A stretch of DNA of 64,000 nucleotides from Veillonella parvula DSM 2008. Lineage in GTDB: Bacteria; Bacillota; Negativicutes; Veillonellales; Veillonellaceae. The notes beneath the pieces are model-generated. The model was given only the letters and a program-made list of their open reading frames with translations. It was not told the DNA's origin and searched no databases. The stretch spans positions 1,699,001-1,763,000 of the forward strand of contig NC_013520.1 in assembly GCF_000024945.1 (NCBI RefSeq), in the 5' to 3' direction. Positions 39,289 through 51,650 of the stretch are shown here, in pieces (the stretch's first letter is position 1; each line of letters starts with the position of its first letter). The position numbers and the translations under genes were made by a program.

Positions 39289-39379
39289 ATTACACGACTC
39301 ATAAAGTATATAACGGTTTTAAGTATATAATAACTATATAATATAATTTTTCAAACTATATAGTGCTTAAAATTGTAAA

Positions 39380-41119
39380 TTAGAACCAATGAGACAAATC
39401 AAATTCTTCACCAATGGTTGCTTTCACATGAGCACGACCTAAGTAAAGGCCTAACAATGTTAAGCTAATTTTAGACATTGGCGTGCTATCAAAGACATCA
39501 GCTAAGTCCAATAGAACCGGTGAAATATCATCCATGATATCACGCGCCTCTTGGCCCCTGAAAGCAGTAGGTTTGCTCTTCATCAGAGCTAAAAGATCAC
39601 GTTGAACCATAGCATTAGAAATTCGTGTTTGTCTAAAGAATTGTGGTGCTAAAGACTCATCTACCAAGGCTAATTTATAAAGATTGGAGTTCAAGCTACG
39701 CACCACATAACGTGGATCCACACCATGACCATCTGTAGCACGGAAGAGTTCTTCCTTAGAGAAACCACGATAGTTGAATACAAACGGATATGAATTCGAC
39801 AACACTTGGCATAAAGTGATAGGCTCTTGTTCTTCTTGTGTACAGCGTAAGTAGTCTAGCTGGCGATAGAAGGAATCATTTCGAGGCAAATCAGAGATGA
39901 ATGGCTCAATATATTTTTCCACATAATGTTGGAAGTGAATCAATCCATAGTTATTAGAATTTCTAGAATAATGTAACAATAATGTTAAGGCCATAACTTG
40001 GAAGTGACCTAATGTTAAATGAGGTAATACACGTAATGCATCAAAAGCTACGAGGTATGGCGTACTAGATTTAGGAGATTGAACCACATCTAGAAAAGCA
40101 CCTAACGCAGCGGACTTCATCCACTCTGTATTTGTAGCGGCATATGCCTTTTGCATACTCATCAAAGCTTCTTGAATAACAATATTCTCTAGTAATGCAT
40201 TCACTTCAACAATTTTTGTAATATTGAGAGCCGCTAAAGCATCTCTTGTAATAGATTCTACATAGTGTTGCGTATCACCATGTAACACCCCAAAGGAATG
40301 AACAAATGGTGCTATAGCCAACTCAACGCATTTATCCTCATGCGCCGCTTTTGCCCATTGACCATGCGGTTCCTCCTCTTCAGTTAAACTTGTTGCCGCC
40401 AATTGCGCTTCAATTTCAGAAGCATCAAACAAACGCGTTTCATCTAATACCGATGGACCTTCCGCGGTTTGTATTTCGTTTGCACCACCTATCATCTGTG
40501 TAGCATCTATGCTATCCGCTTCATCAGCTTCAAAGGCTTCCACAGATTCACCCATAGCAATTGTATCTTCAACATTATTTGCGTTATTGAGAAGTTCATC
40601 TGTAACAACATCGAGGACAATAGTTTTATCCACCAACGGAGTAACACCTTGATTGGCTTGATTAGCTTGCTTAAGATCTGATACGGCTGTCATCACAATG
40701 GTTTCATCCCCTATTGGTGTTCCATTATCCGAACCTAATGCTAACGCATATTCTCCCTCTGAAACATGACTTGAATTAGACTTTAGAGTACTTCTTTTAT
40801 TATAAGAGGTATCTATAGGATCAACCAGAGGTTCAGCCGGTTCTCGCTCTTCACCGACCACCGTTTCAACTGTATCCGGAATTGATGCAGTATATACATT
40901 AGTTCCACTCGTATGTGTGATTGTTACATTGCCCTCTTGCGACTCCGTTGCAAATATAACATCATTATGCGCTTTAGGATTATTTTTATTACTTATGTTT
41001 TTATAGGATTTTTCTTTTGCCTTACTTTCACCATCACCACCGCTAAATACAGCATAGCAAACAGCAAAGAATCCCAATGCCACGACGGCTAATACAAAAT
41101 ACGGTATTAGGTTTGACAT
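39380..41119 (-). CDS. Membrane-anchored protein of unknown function
   Basis: 579 residues: one N-terminal membrane helix (residues about 5-27), then about 220 residues of acidic low-complexity sequence with recurring ET(I/R)(V/L) blocks (GDETIVMTAV, VDKTIVLDVV, EDTIAMGES, LDETRLFDA), then an alpha-helical C-terminal domain. The latter (TLGHFQVMALTLLLHYSRNS and surroundings) recalls, from memory only, the LPO_1073/Vpar_1526 family. The regular Thr-containing blocks look like phosphorylation or FHA-binding tracts. It lies 9 bp after a YwlG-family gene, so the two form a unit. GGGGG precedes the ATG. Confidence 0.8.
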   Translation of the reverse strand: MSNLIPYFVLAVVALGFFAVCYAVFSGGDGESKAKEKSYKNISNKNNPKAHNDVIFATESQEGNVTITHTSGTNVYTASIPDTVETVVGEEREPAEPLVDPIDTSYNKRSTLKSNSSHVSEGEYALALGSDNGTPIGDETIVMTAVSDLKQANQANQGVTPLVDKTIVLDVVTDELLNNANNVEDTIAMGESVEAFEADEADSIDATQMIGGANEIQTAEGPSVLDETRLFDASEIEAQLAATSLTEEEEPHGQWAKAAHEDKCVELAIAPFVHSFGVLHGDTQHYVESITRDALAALNITKIVEVNALLENIVIQEALMSMQKAYAATNTEWMKSAALGAFLDVVQSPKSSTPYLVAFDALRVLPHLTLGHFQVMALTLLLHYSRNSNNYGLIHFQHYVEKYIEPFISDLPRNDSFYRQLDYLRCTQEEQEPITLCQVLSNSYPFVFNYRGFSKEELFRATDGHGVDPRYVVRSLNSNLYKLALVDESLAPQFFRQTRISNAMVQRDLLALMKSKPTAFRGQEARDIMDDISPVLLDLADVFDSTPMSKISLTLLGLYLGRAHVKATIGEEFDLSHWF

Positions 41120-41128
41120 ACTATCCCC

Positions 41129-41680
41129 CTACATCAATGCTTCATTATATACAGCACGCTCACCGCCAATGCTCTTCGGACGAACACGACAAGCGGTCAC
41201 ATGTGCTTTCCCAATTTCTTTCACACAAAGACGTACAGGCACTGCAACGTGTTTCATGTGCATACCAATGAAAGTATCTCCAATATCGATGCCTACATCA
41301 GCTTGAATAAATTCAACCATCACAGGATCATCAAAATATTCGTACGCCATCACAGCCAGGGCACCACCCGCATGACGTTGAGGAACAACATTAACTTCCT
41401 CCTCCCATGTCATGGCGCTACGTTCCATAACAAGTGCACGATTAATATGTTCACAACATTGAATAGCCAAGTTAAGTCCTTTAGCCTTAACAGCATTGTA
41501 TATTTCATCAAATACGACCTGAGCCACATCAAGGTGAGAGTCAGTGCCGATTTTTTTACCTACAATTTCGCTAGTGGAACAGCCAACAACGAATAATTGA
41601 CCTTCGCGAACCTTTGCTAAATCAAGTAATTCAGCCATCGCGTTGCGAGTTGACTGACGAATAGTTTCTACAGAAGTCAT
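41129..41680 (-). CDS. YwlG/UPF0340 (TIGR01440) family protein
   Basis: 183-residue conserved Firmicute protein of unknown biochemical function. Recognised by VVGCSTSEIVGKKIGTDSH, QCCEHINRALV and RHAGGALAVMAYEYF. In other Firmicutes the family lies near glyA/upp; here it is followed by the membrane-anchored protein. GAGGCG precedes the ATG. Confidence 0.9.
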   Translation of the reverse strand: MTSVETIRQSTRNAMAELLDLAKVREGQLFVVGCSTSEIVGKKIGTDSHLDVAQVVFDEIYNAVKAKGLNLAIQCCEHINRALVMERSAMTWEEEVNVVPQRHAGGALAVMAYEYFDDPVMVEFIQADVGIDIGDTFIGMHMKHVAVPVRLCVKEIGKAHVTACRVRPKSIGGERAVYNEALM

Positions 41681-41802
41681 GTTATCGCCTCACTCAAATT
41701 GAATGTATAAAATCTATATGTATATTATCATAAAACCGACAGAATCGGTAGACTAAACTCTACACGTAACGGATGAACATCTTATGATTATGGCTTAACA
41801 AC

Positions 41803-41832
41803 AAAAAGAGGCTTGCTTTAGCAAGCCTCTTT
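41803..41832 (-). terminator. Terminator of the fumarase operon
   Basis: Ten-pair stem AGAGGCTTGC and complement, loop TTTA, five T on the minus strand. Confidence 0.9.
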
Positions 41833-41851
41833 CAATCACTCAATGGTGATA

Positions 41852-42412
41852 TTAGATTTTTCTGTAAGGTTTTTGGCCTAATTCGTAGAAGTTATTACCT
41901 TCAGTATCGCCAACCACGATGCAAGGGAAATCTTCAACAGTCAATTCAGCCAAAGCTTCTGGTCCAAGTTCTCCATAAGCAAGTACTTCATATTTTTTGA
42001 TGGATTTTGCAATCAATGCTGCAGCGCCACCAACTGCTGCGAAGTATGTGCAACCATTTTTCTTCATGGATTCAACTACTTCTGGTTTACGGGAACCTTT
42101 ACCAATCATGCCTTTGATACCTTGGTCAAGCATTGTTGGTGTGTAAGCATCCATACGACCGGAAGTTGTAGGACCAGCGGAACCAATTGGATCACCAGGT
42201 TTTGCAGGTGTTGGTCCAAGATAATAAACGAATTTATTTGTCCAGTCGATTGGTAATTTTTCACCACGCGCTAAAGCTTCAGTCATAACTTTATGAGCAG
42301 CGTCACGAGCGGAGTAAATTTTACCAGTGATAAGAACGCTATCACCAACTTTTAATTTGCGGGAAAACTCTTCATTATATTCTTCAGTATTAATGCGAAT
42401 TGATTCAGCCAT
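41852..42412 (-). CDS. Fumarate hydratase class I, beta subunit
   Basis: C-terminal swivel half of the two-subunit iron-sulphur fumarase that interconverts fumarate and malate. 186 residues with the GPTTSGRMDAYTP and GKGSRKPEVVESMKKNG segments of the class I beta subunit. AGGAGG precedes the ATG. It follows the alpha subunit by about 19 bp. Role in the succinate pathway is inferred. Confidence 0.94.
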   Translation of the reverse strand: MAESIRINTEEYNEEFSRKLKVGDSVLITGKIYSARDAAHKVMTEALARGEKLPIDWTNKFVYYLGPTPAKPGDPIGSAGPTTSGRMDAYTPTMLDQGIKGMIGKGSRKPEVVESMKKNGCTYFAAVGGAAALIAKSIKKYEVLAYGELGPEALAELTVEDFPCIVVGDTEGNNFYELGQKPYRKI

Positions 42413-42431
42413 TGTTTTTACCTCCTATCGA

Positions 42432-43274
42432 TTAAAGTACTACGTGAGCATGACGAGCAGCATGGCACATGATAGTAACTGCAACAGGAAGACCTGCGAT
42501 GTGAGTTGCACCCCATTCGATGTTTACACCGATACAAGTTGTAGTGCCACCCAATTGAGGTCCAATACCAGTTTTGTTAACCATTTCCATGATTTCTTCT
42601 TCTAATTTTGCATAGTCTGCATCTTTATGAGGTACGCTAATGTCACGAAGCAACGCTTTTTTGGACATAACTGCTGCTTGGTCCATAGTACCGCCAATAC
42701 CAATGCCGAGTACAATTGGAGGGCATGGGTTAGGACCTGCATGTTTTACGATTTCAAGGACTGCATTTTTAACGCCTTCCACACCATCAGCAGGTACGAG
42801 CATAGCTACATCGGATTTATTTTCAGAACCGAAACCTTTTAATTCTACTTGAATATCTACTTTATCGCCAGGAACGATTTCAGTATAGATGATTGCAGGT
42901 GTGTTATTTTGTGTATTTTTACGATTGAACAATGGTTCAGCTACAACGGATTTACGAAGATAACCTTCAACATAACCAGCTGCAACACCAGCATTGATAG
43001 CTTCTGTAAGATCACCACCAACGAAATGAACATCTTGACCAACTTTTAAGAATACCATAGTCATACCAGTATCTTGGCAGTATGGACGATCTTCAGCATC
43101 GGCAATTTCTGCATTTTTAATAATTTGATCAAGAACGATACGACCTACTGAAGACTCTTCTGTTTCACGGCCTTTTTTCAAACCTTCATAGATGTCTTTT
43201 GGCAAGTGGTAAGCTGCGTCCATACACATTTGACGGACTGTTTTTGTGATTTCAGATACTTGAATCTCGCGCAA
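42432..43274 (-). CDS. Fumarate hydratase class I, alpha subunit
   Basis: Catalytic half of the two-subunit fumarase, 280 residues. Cysteines in PYCQDTGMT, GPNPCPPIVLG and TTTCIGVNIEW are the expected 4Fe-4S ligands. The start is TTG at 43274, supported by GAGGAGGG six bases before it. The upstream region has three tandem palindromic sites (43310-43379), suggesting specific control. Together with aspA it links aspartate, fumarate and malate. Confidence 0.94.
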   Translation of the reverse strand: MREIQVSEITKTVRQMCMDAAYHLPKDIYEGLKKGRETEESSVGRIVLDQIIKNAEIADAEDRPYCQDTGMTMVFLKVGQDVHFVGGDLTEAINAGVAAGYVEGYLRKSVVAEPLFNRKNTQNNTPAIIYTEIVPGDKVDIQVELKGFGSENKSDVAMLVPADGVEGVKNAVLEIVKHAGPNPCPPIVLGIGIGGTMDQAAVMSKKALLRDISVPHKDADYAKLEEEIMEMVNKTGIGPQLGGTTTCIGVNIEWGATHIAGLPVAVTIMCHAARHAHVVL

Positions 43275-43309
43275 GATAATCCCTCCTCAGGAAAATAGTT
43301 GAATATTAA

Positions 43310-43379
43310 TTCTAATACCGATGAGATAAAATAAAATTCTCAAACATATGAAAGAATATCTATCTCAAACCGATGAGAT
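43310..43379. promoter_or_regulatory. Three tandem palindromic sites upstream of the fumarase genes
   Basis: Similar 6-6-6 inverted repeats at 43310-43327 (TTCTAA-N6-TGAGAT), 43337-43354 (TTCTCA-N6-TGAAAG) and 43362-43379 (ATCTCA-N6-TGAGAT). Centres are 27 and 25 bases apart, about two and a half helical turns. The two outer sites also share ACCGATGAGAT exactly. Likely operators of an unknown regulator. Confidence 0.6.
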
Positions 43380-43971
43380 TAACTCTATACATAAATCGTA
43401 GCACACAATATAGGGGGATTCAACGCCTTACCTATACAGTTTTCTCAATGATTTTTCGGTTTTTGAGAATTGTTTTCATGAATATTTTTGTATATATTTC
43501 GGTTTTTCAATAGGCTATATAGACCTTATTCTCTAGTCACTAAAATAGCCCTGCATTGTGATAAAAGTCATAGTCTATCATATATCAATAAGATTTTTAT
43601 ATCTTATATTTTTACCTACTTTATTATATATAGATTTGGTTTAAAATGAACCACAAACATAGGCTATATCTAATAAGATAAATACACTTCTTTCTTAACT
43701 GATACTACTTTTCAACTAAATCTTTTAAACTTTTCTATAATGCATATGTATACCGATTATCTTCAATATACTTATATTGCTAACTCCCATGCACTTGGAG
43801 TCATGCAATCACCTTAGAACATAGTAAATATCTATAGTTATTAAGCTCTATAGATTTTATTAATTTTAATGACTCTCTCATCAAAATTATTGATAACCAA
43901 TTTTATTTATAAAGTTATGTCTTTTAGTCATAATTGATAGTATCTATTTTATAGTGTTCTAAAAAAAATGC

Positions 43972-44000
43972 TTGCTTTTATAATTAATCTAACATATAAT
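43972..44000 (+). promoter_or_regulatory. Promoter of the tRNA-Asn/Glu/Val cluster
   Basis: TTGCTT (43972-43977), 17-base spacer, TATAAT (43995-44000), 15 bases before the first tRNA. Confidence 0.8.
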
Positions 44001-44014
44001 AACAATCGTACCAT

Positions 44015-44090
44015 TCCTCGATAGCTCAGTCGGTAGAGCAATCGGCTGTTAACCGATCGGTCGTAGGTTCGAGTCCTACTCGAGGAGCCA
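44015..44090 (+). tRNA. tRNA-Asn (GUU)
   Basis: 76-base cloverleaf, acceptor TCCTCGA/TCGAGGA, encoded CCA, anticodon loop CUGUUAA giving GUU. Confidence 0.96.
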
Positions 44091-44094
44091 TTCT

Positions 44095-44169
44095 GGCCCG
44101 TTGGTCAAGCGGTTAAGACACCGCCCTTTCACGGCGGTATCCCGGGTTCGATTCCCGGACGGGTCACCA
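44095..44169 (+). tRNA. tRNA-Glu (UUC)
   Basis: 75-base cloverleaf, acceptor GGCCCGT with ACGGGTC, encoded CCA, anticodon loop CUUUCAC giving UUC. Confidence 0.96.
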
Positions 44170-44172
44170 CAT

Positions 44173-44248
<76 letters not shown>

Positions 44249-44252
44249 GACT

Positions 44253-44287
44253 AAAGAAGCAAGCTGTTAAGCTTGCTTCTTTTTTTT
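44253..44287 (+). terminator. Terminator of the tRNA cluster
   Basis: Ten-pair stem GAAGCAAGCT and complement, loop GTTA, then nine T. Confidence 0.93.
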
Positions 44288-44357
44288 ATATATATGATAT
44301 AATAATATAAATTGTATAATTTGTAATTTTAAAAGAGTTTTATTAAGAGGAGGAATT

Positions 44358-45266
44358 ATGTTACATAACTTCGGACTCTATAAACGTCCACTACTTACAG
44401 TACTTGCTGTACTACTCACAACTGCATTTACAACAGCTAGTGCTGCTATGATCGATTTGAGTCAGCTAACACCAAATACAACGCAACCTGTGGCTCTTAG
44501 CACTATACAAAGTAATACAAGTAATGAGGCTTCTACATTACCCCCTAAAACAAATATGGAGCCTGTCATAAAAGTAGCTGCAACACCAACAACTACACCA
44601 ATTTCTGGAGCTTCAGAAAAAGCAACTATTAATGCTACTAGTACAAGTCATGATGGTCACTTGGAAAACTTTCCAAGCCGCAAAGTAACTATTGTTGTAC
44701 CAGCAAATTTGCGCAATGAAAACACAGCTCAATTTGGTCACTACATGACAGATCGCTTATCAAATACACTTAAATATCCTTACTATGATACAACCATTGT
44801 AAGTACTAACACACCAACTGCAGAAATTAAAGCCGCTGATCTTGCTCAAATTGCAGAGGCCCAAAATTCTGAAATTGTTATTATGCCTGTGCCATTACAA
44901 GATATATATGTACAAGTTAATACTATTAACAGCCCAGATCCATACAATAAGGATAATCATGAAATTTATATCGCTGCAAAGGTTAATGCCCTTTTATACT
45001 ATTATGATGTAAACGATAAGGTAATCCATACTGTTCGTACGGGCTTCAACCAAACTGATGACTCTTTAACTATGCCAACACATAAATCAGTTTGGAACAA
45101 AGTTATGACTATATTACTTGATAAATTACCATACAAACGAATTCCAACAGACCGTGACCGTTACCAAGCACCTGGTATTAATTCTGAGGCACCTGTTGTA
45201 TTAGATTTTCAAGTAGAACAACCTAAGAATACTGCATACTCCTTAAAAGGTGTGAGCGTCTTGTAG
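44358..45266 (+). CDS. Secreted protein of unknown function
   Basis: 302 residues with an N-terminal signal peptide (PLLTVLAVLLTTAFTTASAA, cleavage probably after ASA). A Thr/Ser/Asn-rich linker of about 85 residues follows, then a globular domain starting RKVTIVVPANLRNENTAQFG with alternating helices and strands (DRLSNTL, AADLAQIAEAQNSEIVIMPVPL, IAAKVNALLYYYDVNDKV). The latter looks like a periplasmic alpha/beta domain in which a variable-copy helper of envelope function is possible, but I recognise no family. GAGGAGG precedes the ATG. It stands alone between the tRNAs and the ATP synthase operon. Confidence 0.8.
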   Translation: MLHNFGLYKRPLLTVLAVLLTTAFTTASAAMIDLSQLTPNTTQPVALSTIQSNTSNEASTLPPKTNMEPVIKVAATPTTTPISGASEKATINATSTSHDGHLENFPSRKVTIVVPANLRNENTAQFGHYMTDRLSNTLKYPYYDTTIVSTNTPTAEIKAADLAQIAEAQNSEIVIMPVPLQDIYVQVNTINSPDPYNKDNHEIYIAAKVNALLYYYDVNDKVIHTVRTGFNQTDDSLTMPTHKSVWNKVMTILLDKLPYKRIPTDRDRYQAPGINSEAPVVLDFQVEQPKNTAYSLKGVSVL

Positions 45267-45278
45267 ATAAATTTATAA

Positions 45279-45311
45279 AAAAAAGGCTAGCCAGATGGCT
45301 AGCCTTTTTCT
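45279..45311. terminator. Bidirectional terminator, secreted protein / atpC
   Basis: Eight-pair stem GGCTAGCC and complement, loop AGAT, with A-run and T-run. Ends the atp operon on the minus strand. Confidence 0.93.
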
Positions 45312-45718
45312 TATAACATTTTTGTAACATGCAAGCGCAGTAAAGCACGTTGCAATGCTGCTTCCGCTCTTTCTACATCAATATCAGGTGTAGGATTTGA
45401 TAACCGACCTTCTGCACGCTCTTTAGCTTGACGAGCACGTTCCACATCAATGGATGTTGGATCTTGACAGTCAGGGGTTACAATACTCACCTTATTATGT
45501 TCAATTTCACAGAAGCCACCAAATACAGCATATTCACGAGATGTTCCATCTGGTTGATCAATGCGTAAAGGTGCTAAGTCTAATGCAATAATCATAGGCG
45601 CATGATTTGGCAAAATACCAAAAGCACCATCGATAGCTTTACCTACAAAGAATGTAGATTGACCTTCGAATACGATTGCATCAGGTGTAATTATCTGTAG
45701 GGTCATAGGTTCCGCCAT
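45311..45718 (-). CDS. atpC: ATP synthase epsilon subunit
   Basis: Central-stalk regulator of F1, 135 residues: N-terminal beta-sandwich (LQIITPDAIVFEGQSTFF, GAFGILPNHAPMI) and C-terminal helices (RARQAKERAEGRL). Last gene of the operon, four bases after atpD. Confidence 0.96.
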   Translation of the reverse strand: MAEPMTLQIITPDAIVFEGQSTFFVGKAIDGAFGILPNHAPMIIALDLAPLRIDQPDGTSREYAVFGGFCEIEHNKVSIVTPDCQDPTSIDVERARQAKERAEGRLSNPTPDIDVERAEAALQRALLRLHVTKML

Positions 45719-45721
45719 GGA

Positions 45722-47164
<1,443 letters not shown>

Positions 47165-48019
47165 CTATTGCAAGGCATTAGCGCCACCAACGATTTCAGA
47201 AATTTCGTTTGTAATGCTAGATTGACGCAACTTGTTATATTCAAGGCCTAAGGACTCAATGAGTTCCCCTGCATTATCTGTAGCAGATGTCATAGCCGTC
47301 ATACGAGCACCCAATTCACTAGCTGCAGATTGCAACAATCCATTATAAACTGTAATTTCTAAGTATTTTGGCAACAACGCCTCCAAGACGGATACAGCAG
47401 ATGGCATGAAATCATACTCTTCTCCTTTTACCTCATCTTGTGGTTGCTCTATTGGCAACAAGCGCTCAGCCTGTGCAATTTGCGTCATAGAATTTACAAA
47501 ATGTGTATAGATCATGATGACTTCGTCAACTTCATGACGTTCGTATAGTGAAAGTGCTTCATGCATGATGGTACGCGCATGTTCATAGGATGGTTTATCA
47601 GAAAAGCCCGCATAGGACTTATCGATATGAATACCTCTAGATTTCATGCTATCTCTAGGCTTTCTGCCTGCCGTGATAACACGGTACGTGTCAGAAGACT
47701 TACCATGTAATTGTTCCATGGCAAATTTCAACACATTAGACGAAAATGCCCCTGCAAGACCTTTATCTGCACCTACTACAATGTAGCAAGTGCGTTCTAC
47801 AGGTCGCACATCTAAGAGAGGACTTTCAAAGCCTTCTAAATCACTATTAGACATATGACGCAAGATTTGCCCTATCTTTTCTGCGTAAGGACGAGTAGCT
47901 TCCGCTTTTGTTTGTGCCCTACGAAGACGAGCAGAAGCTACCATCTTCATCGCTTTTGTAATTTGCTGCGTATTGGTAACACTTTTTATGCGTTTTCGCA
48001 AATCTTGTGCACTAGCCAT
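47165..48019 (-). CDS. atpG: ATP synthase gamma subunit
   Basis: Rotor shaft of F1, 284 residues: N-terminal helix AQDLRKRIKSVTNTQQITKAMKMVA and C-terminal helix with ARMTAMTSATDNA are typical. Lies three bases after atpA. Confidence 0.97.
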   Translation of the reverse strand: MASAQDLRKRIKSVTNTQQITKAMKMVASARLRRAQTKAEATRPYAEKIGQILRHMSNSDLEGFESPLLDVRPVERTCYIVVGADKGLAGAFSSNVLKFAMEQLHGKSSDTYRVITAGRKPRDSMKSRGIHIDKSYAGFSDKPSYEHARTIMHEALSLYERHEVDEVIMIYTHFVNSMTQIAQAERLLPIEQPQDEVKGEEYDFMPSAVSVLEALLPKYLEITVYNGLLQSAASELGARMTAMTSATDNAGELIESLGLEYNKLRQSSITNEISEIVGGANALQ

Positions 48020-48022
48020 ACA

Positions 48023-49561
48023 TTACGCCTCCTTACGAGACACTAATGTATGTGTAGAGCCAAATGCTTCAACACATTCTGGGATTGCTTGCTTCAATAG
48101 ATTTTCAGTTTCTTCGTCAATTTTCTTAGACGTTTCAATGTTAGTGATGATTTCAGGGTAATTTGCTTTTACATAGCGTAAAAGTTCAGCTTCAAAGGAC
48201 AATACATCTGCCACTTGAATATCTGCTAAGTACCCTTTTGTACCAGCGTAAAGGTTAATAACCATTTCCGCTACGCTCATAGGCTCATATTGACCTTGTT
48301 TTAACATTTCAGTTAAGCGTTCACCACGATCAAGTTGAGCGCGTGTAGCCGCATCAAGGTCGGAACCAAACTGAGCGAAAGCAGCCAACTCACGATATTG
48401 AGCAAGGTCCAAACGTAATTGACCCGCTACTTGTTTCATCGCTTTAGTTTGAGCACTACCACCTACACGAGATACAGATAAACCTACGTCAACAGCTGGA
48501 CGAATACCAGAGTAGAACATATCTGTACCCAAGAAAATTTGACCATCGGTGATGGAAATTACGTTTGTTGGGATGTATGCAGATACGTCACCTGCTTGTG
48601 TTTCAATGATTGGCAACGCTGTAATAGAACCTCCACCAAGTTCAGGTGAAAGTTTCGCAGCCCGCTCTAATAGACGGCTGTGTAAGTAGAATACGTCACC
48701 TGGATATGCCTCACGCCCTGGTGGACGGCGCAATAATAGGGACATAGCACGGTATGCAGCCGCTTGTTTTGTTAAGTCATCATATACGCATAATACGTGT
48801 TTACCTTGGTACATAAAGTATTCACCCATGGCAACACCAGCGTATGGGGCAATGTATTGAAGAGGTGCACCAGTGGAAGCACTCGCAGAAACTACGATTG
48901 TATATTCCATAGCCCCTGCTTCTTCAAGTTTTTGTACTACACGAGCAACCGTAGATTCTTTTTGACCAATAGCTACATAAATACAAATAACATCTTTGCC
49001 TTTTTGGTTCAAAATAGTATCTAAGGCAATCGCAGTTTTACCTGTACCACGGTCACCGATGATAAGCTCACGTTGACCACGGCCGATTGGTACCATCGCA
49101 TCAATCGCTTTAAGACCTGTTTGCAATGGTTCGTTTACGGATTGACGATCCGCAATACCAGGTGCTGGATGTTCGATAGGACGACGTTCTGTAGCTTGGA
49201 TAGCACCCTTGCCATCAAGAGGTTGACCAAGAGGGTTTACTACGCGACCAATCAAGGCATCTCCAGCAGGAACGTCCATAATTTTGCCAGTACGGCGCAC
49301 TTGGTCTCCTTCTTTAATCAAGAAGTCATCACCTAATAGTACGGCACCAACATTATCTAATTCTAAGTTCAAAACCAAGCCATATACGCCGTGTGGTAAT
49401 TCTAGCAACTCACCGGCCATGGCTCTTTCAAGACCATAAATATGGGCGATGCCATCCCCTACGTCGAGAACAGTACCCACGTCATCGACATTGAGGTCAA
49501 CATCATAGTCCTGAATCTGCTGTTTGATTATAGCAGTGATTTCTTCAGGCTTCATTTTCAT
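48023..49561 (-). CDS. atpA: ATP synthase alpha subunit
   Basis: Non-catalytic nucleotide-binding F1 subunit, 512 residues; P-loop GDRGTGKT, the [18 protein letters not shown] signature, and an N-terminal beta-barrel domain. Starts at 49555 or 49561 are close alternatives; the first ATG is kept. Confidence 0.97.
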   Translation of the reverse strand: MKMKPEEITAIIKQQIQDYDVDLNVDDVGTVLDVGDGIAHIYGLERAMAGELLELPHGVYGLVLNLELDNVGAVLLGDDFLIKEGDQVRRTGKIMDVPAGDALIGRVVNPLGQPLDGKGAIQATERRPIEHPAPGIADRQSVNEPLQTGLKAIDAMVPIGRGQRELIIGDRGTGKTAIALDTILNQKGKDVICIYVAIGQKESTVARVVQKLEEAGAMEYTIVVSASASTGAPLQYIAPYAGVAMGEYFMYQGKHVLCVYDDLTKQAAAYRAMSLLLRRPPGREAYPGDVFYLHSRLLERAAKLSPELGGGSITALPIIETQAGDVSAYIPTNVISITDGQIFLGTDMFYSGIRPAVDVGLSVSRVGGSAQTKAMKQVAGQLRLDLAQYRELAAFAQFGSDLDAATRAQLDRGERLTEMLKQGQYEPMSVAEMVINLYAGTKGYLADIQVADVLSFEAELLRYVKANYPEIITNIETSKKIDEETENLLKQAIPECVEAFGSTHTLVSRKEA

Positions 49562-49577
49562 ATATACCCATTCACCC

Positions 49578-50129
49578 CTATCTAATAGAGTTCGTTCTTA
49601 ATAAAGATTTTTCTAATTCCTCTAAACGACGAGATACAGAGCCATCAATGCGTTTATCCCCTACTTGGATAACGATACCACCCATAATAGATGGATTTTG
49701 ACGCACAGATAAAATAACATCTTTCCCTGTTACTTCTCGTAATTTAGCTTGTACAGATGCTTCTACATCAGCTGTGATTGGTTCTGCTACAGTTACAGTA
49801 GCTTCCAAAATACCACGAGCCTCTCGTGATTTTTGAATAAACGCTGCAATGGCCTGCGCAATATAACGATGGCGACCGCGTTTAATCATCACATAGATAA
49901 AGTGTAAAGCAACTTTGTCGATACTAGATTCAAAGATGGAACCAACTAACTTAATCTTTGCATCTTCTGTAACGATTGGATTTTCAAGGAATAAACGAAG
50001 TTCAGGCTGTTCCGCCATAACGGACGCTACATAACCTAATTGCTCCTCCATGAGTTCCAAAATATTTTGTTCTTGAGCTAATTCAAACATAGCCGAACCA
50101 TATTTATCTGCTACAATTTCTATGCTCAT
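49578..50129 (-). CDS. atpH: ATP synthase delta subunit
   Basis: Stator protein linking F1 to the b subunits, 183 residues: helical N-terminus ([16 protein letters not shown]) and C-terminal [23 protein letters not shown]. It follows atpF by four bases. Confidence 0.95.
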   Translation of the reverse strand: MSIEIVADKYGSAMFELAQEQNILELMEEQLGYVASVMAEQPELRLFLENPIVTEDAKIKLVGSIFESSIDKVALHFIYVMIKRGRHRYIAQAIAAFIQKSREARGILEATVTVAEPITADVEASVQAKLREVTGKDVILSVRQNPSIMGGIVIQVGDKRIDGSVSRRLEELEKSLLRTNSIR

Positions 50130-50133
50130 CGTA

Positions 50134-50631
50134 TCACAACCCTATCGTTTTACTATCAAGTTGACGAATAGCGTCTTCGATCAATTTTGTATTAGTTTCG
50201 CTGTTCATATCTTTAGCAACAACTTTACCAGCCATAGCTACAGATAAAGATACCACTTCGTTACGCAAGCTGTTCATAGCACGATCGCGTTCGATGGCAA
50301 TATCTTGACGAGCACGATTTTTTTCTTGTTCAATTTGCTCGCGAGCTGTTGCCAATTGTTCTCGTGTAGTATTTTCTGCTTCTTGAATTGCTTTTTCAAC
50401 AATTTGTTGTGCTTCTACACGAGCATTAGAAATTTGAGCTGCATAATCAGCTTTAAACTTTTCTGTCTCTGCACGGGCTTGTTCAGCAGCTTCTAAATCT
50501 TTAGCAATTCGTTCTTTACGTTCTGTCATCATAGCCAATAATGGTTTATATGCAAAACGCGCCAATAGCCAAACTAATATAAAAAAGTTCAACATTTGAG
50601 CAAGAATCGTTCCAAGGCTTAAGTCAACCAA
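50134..50631 (-). CDS. atpF: ATP synthase b subunit
   Basis: Peripheral stalk, 165 residues: N-terminal membrane helix (ILAQMLNFFILVWLLARF) then a long charged coiled coil. The start is TTG at 50631 with GAGGAGG seven bases upstream. Confidence 0.95.
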   Translation of the reverse strand: MVDLSLGTILAQMLNFFILVWLLARFAYKPLLAMMTERKERIAKDLEAAEQARAETEKFKADYAAQISNARVEAQQIVEKAIQEAENTTREQLATAREQIEQEKNRARQDIAIERDRAMNSLRNEVVSLSVAMAGKVVAKDMNSETNTKLIEDAIRQLDSKTIGL

Positions 50632-50649
50632 GGTTATTCCTCCTCGTTA

Positions 50650-51575
<926 letters not shown>

Positions 51576-51650
51576 GTTCTCAACCCCTTCCATAGACATA
51601 ATAAAAAACTAATATATTTACAATAAATATAAATATAATATATATGTATC

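Larger units (their letters stand above)
43275..44014. other. Long AT-rich intergenic region
   Basis: 740 bases. Left part: the three palindromic sites and a hairpin TTCTCAA/TTGAGAA (about 43440-43471). Middle: very AT-rich with no gene, RNA or repeat that I can support. Right end: tRNA promoter at 43972-44000. Confidence 0.6.

Noticed and set aside
43380-43960. Possible small genes or RNA in the AT-rich gap
   Set aside because: No open frame with a ribosome-binding site and no stable structure could be supported.
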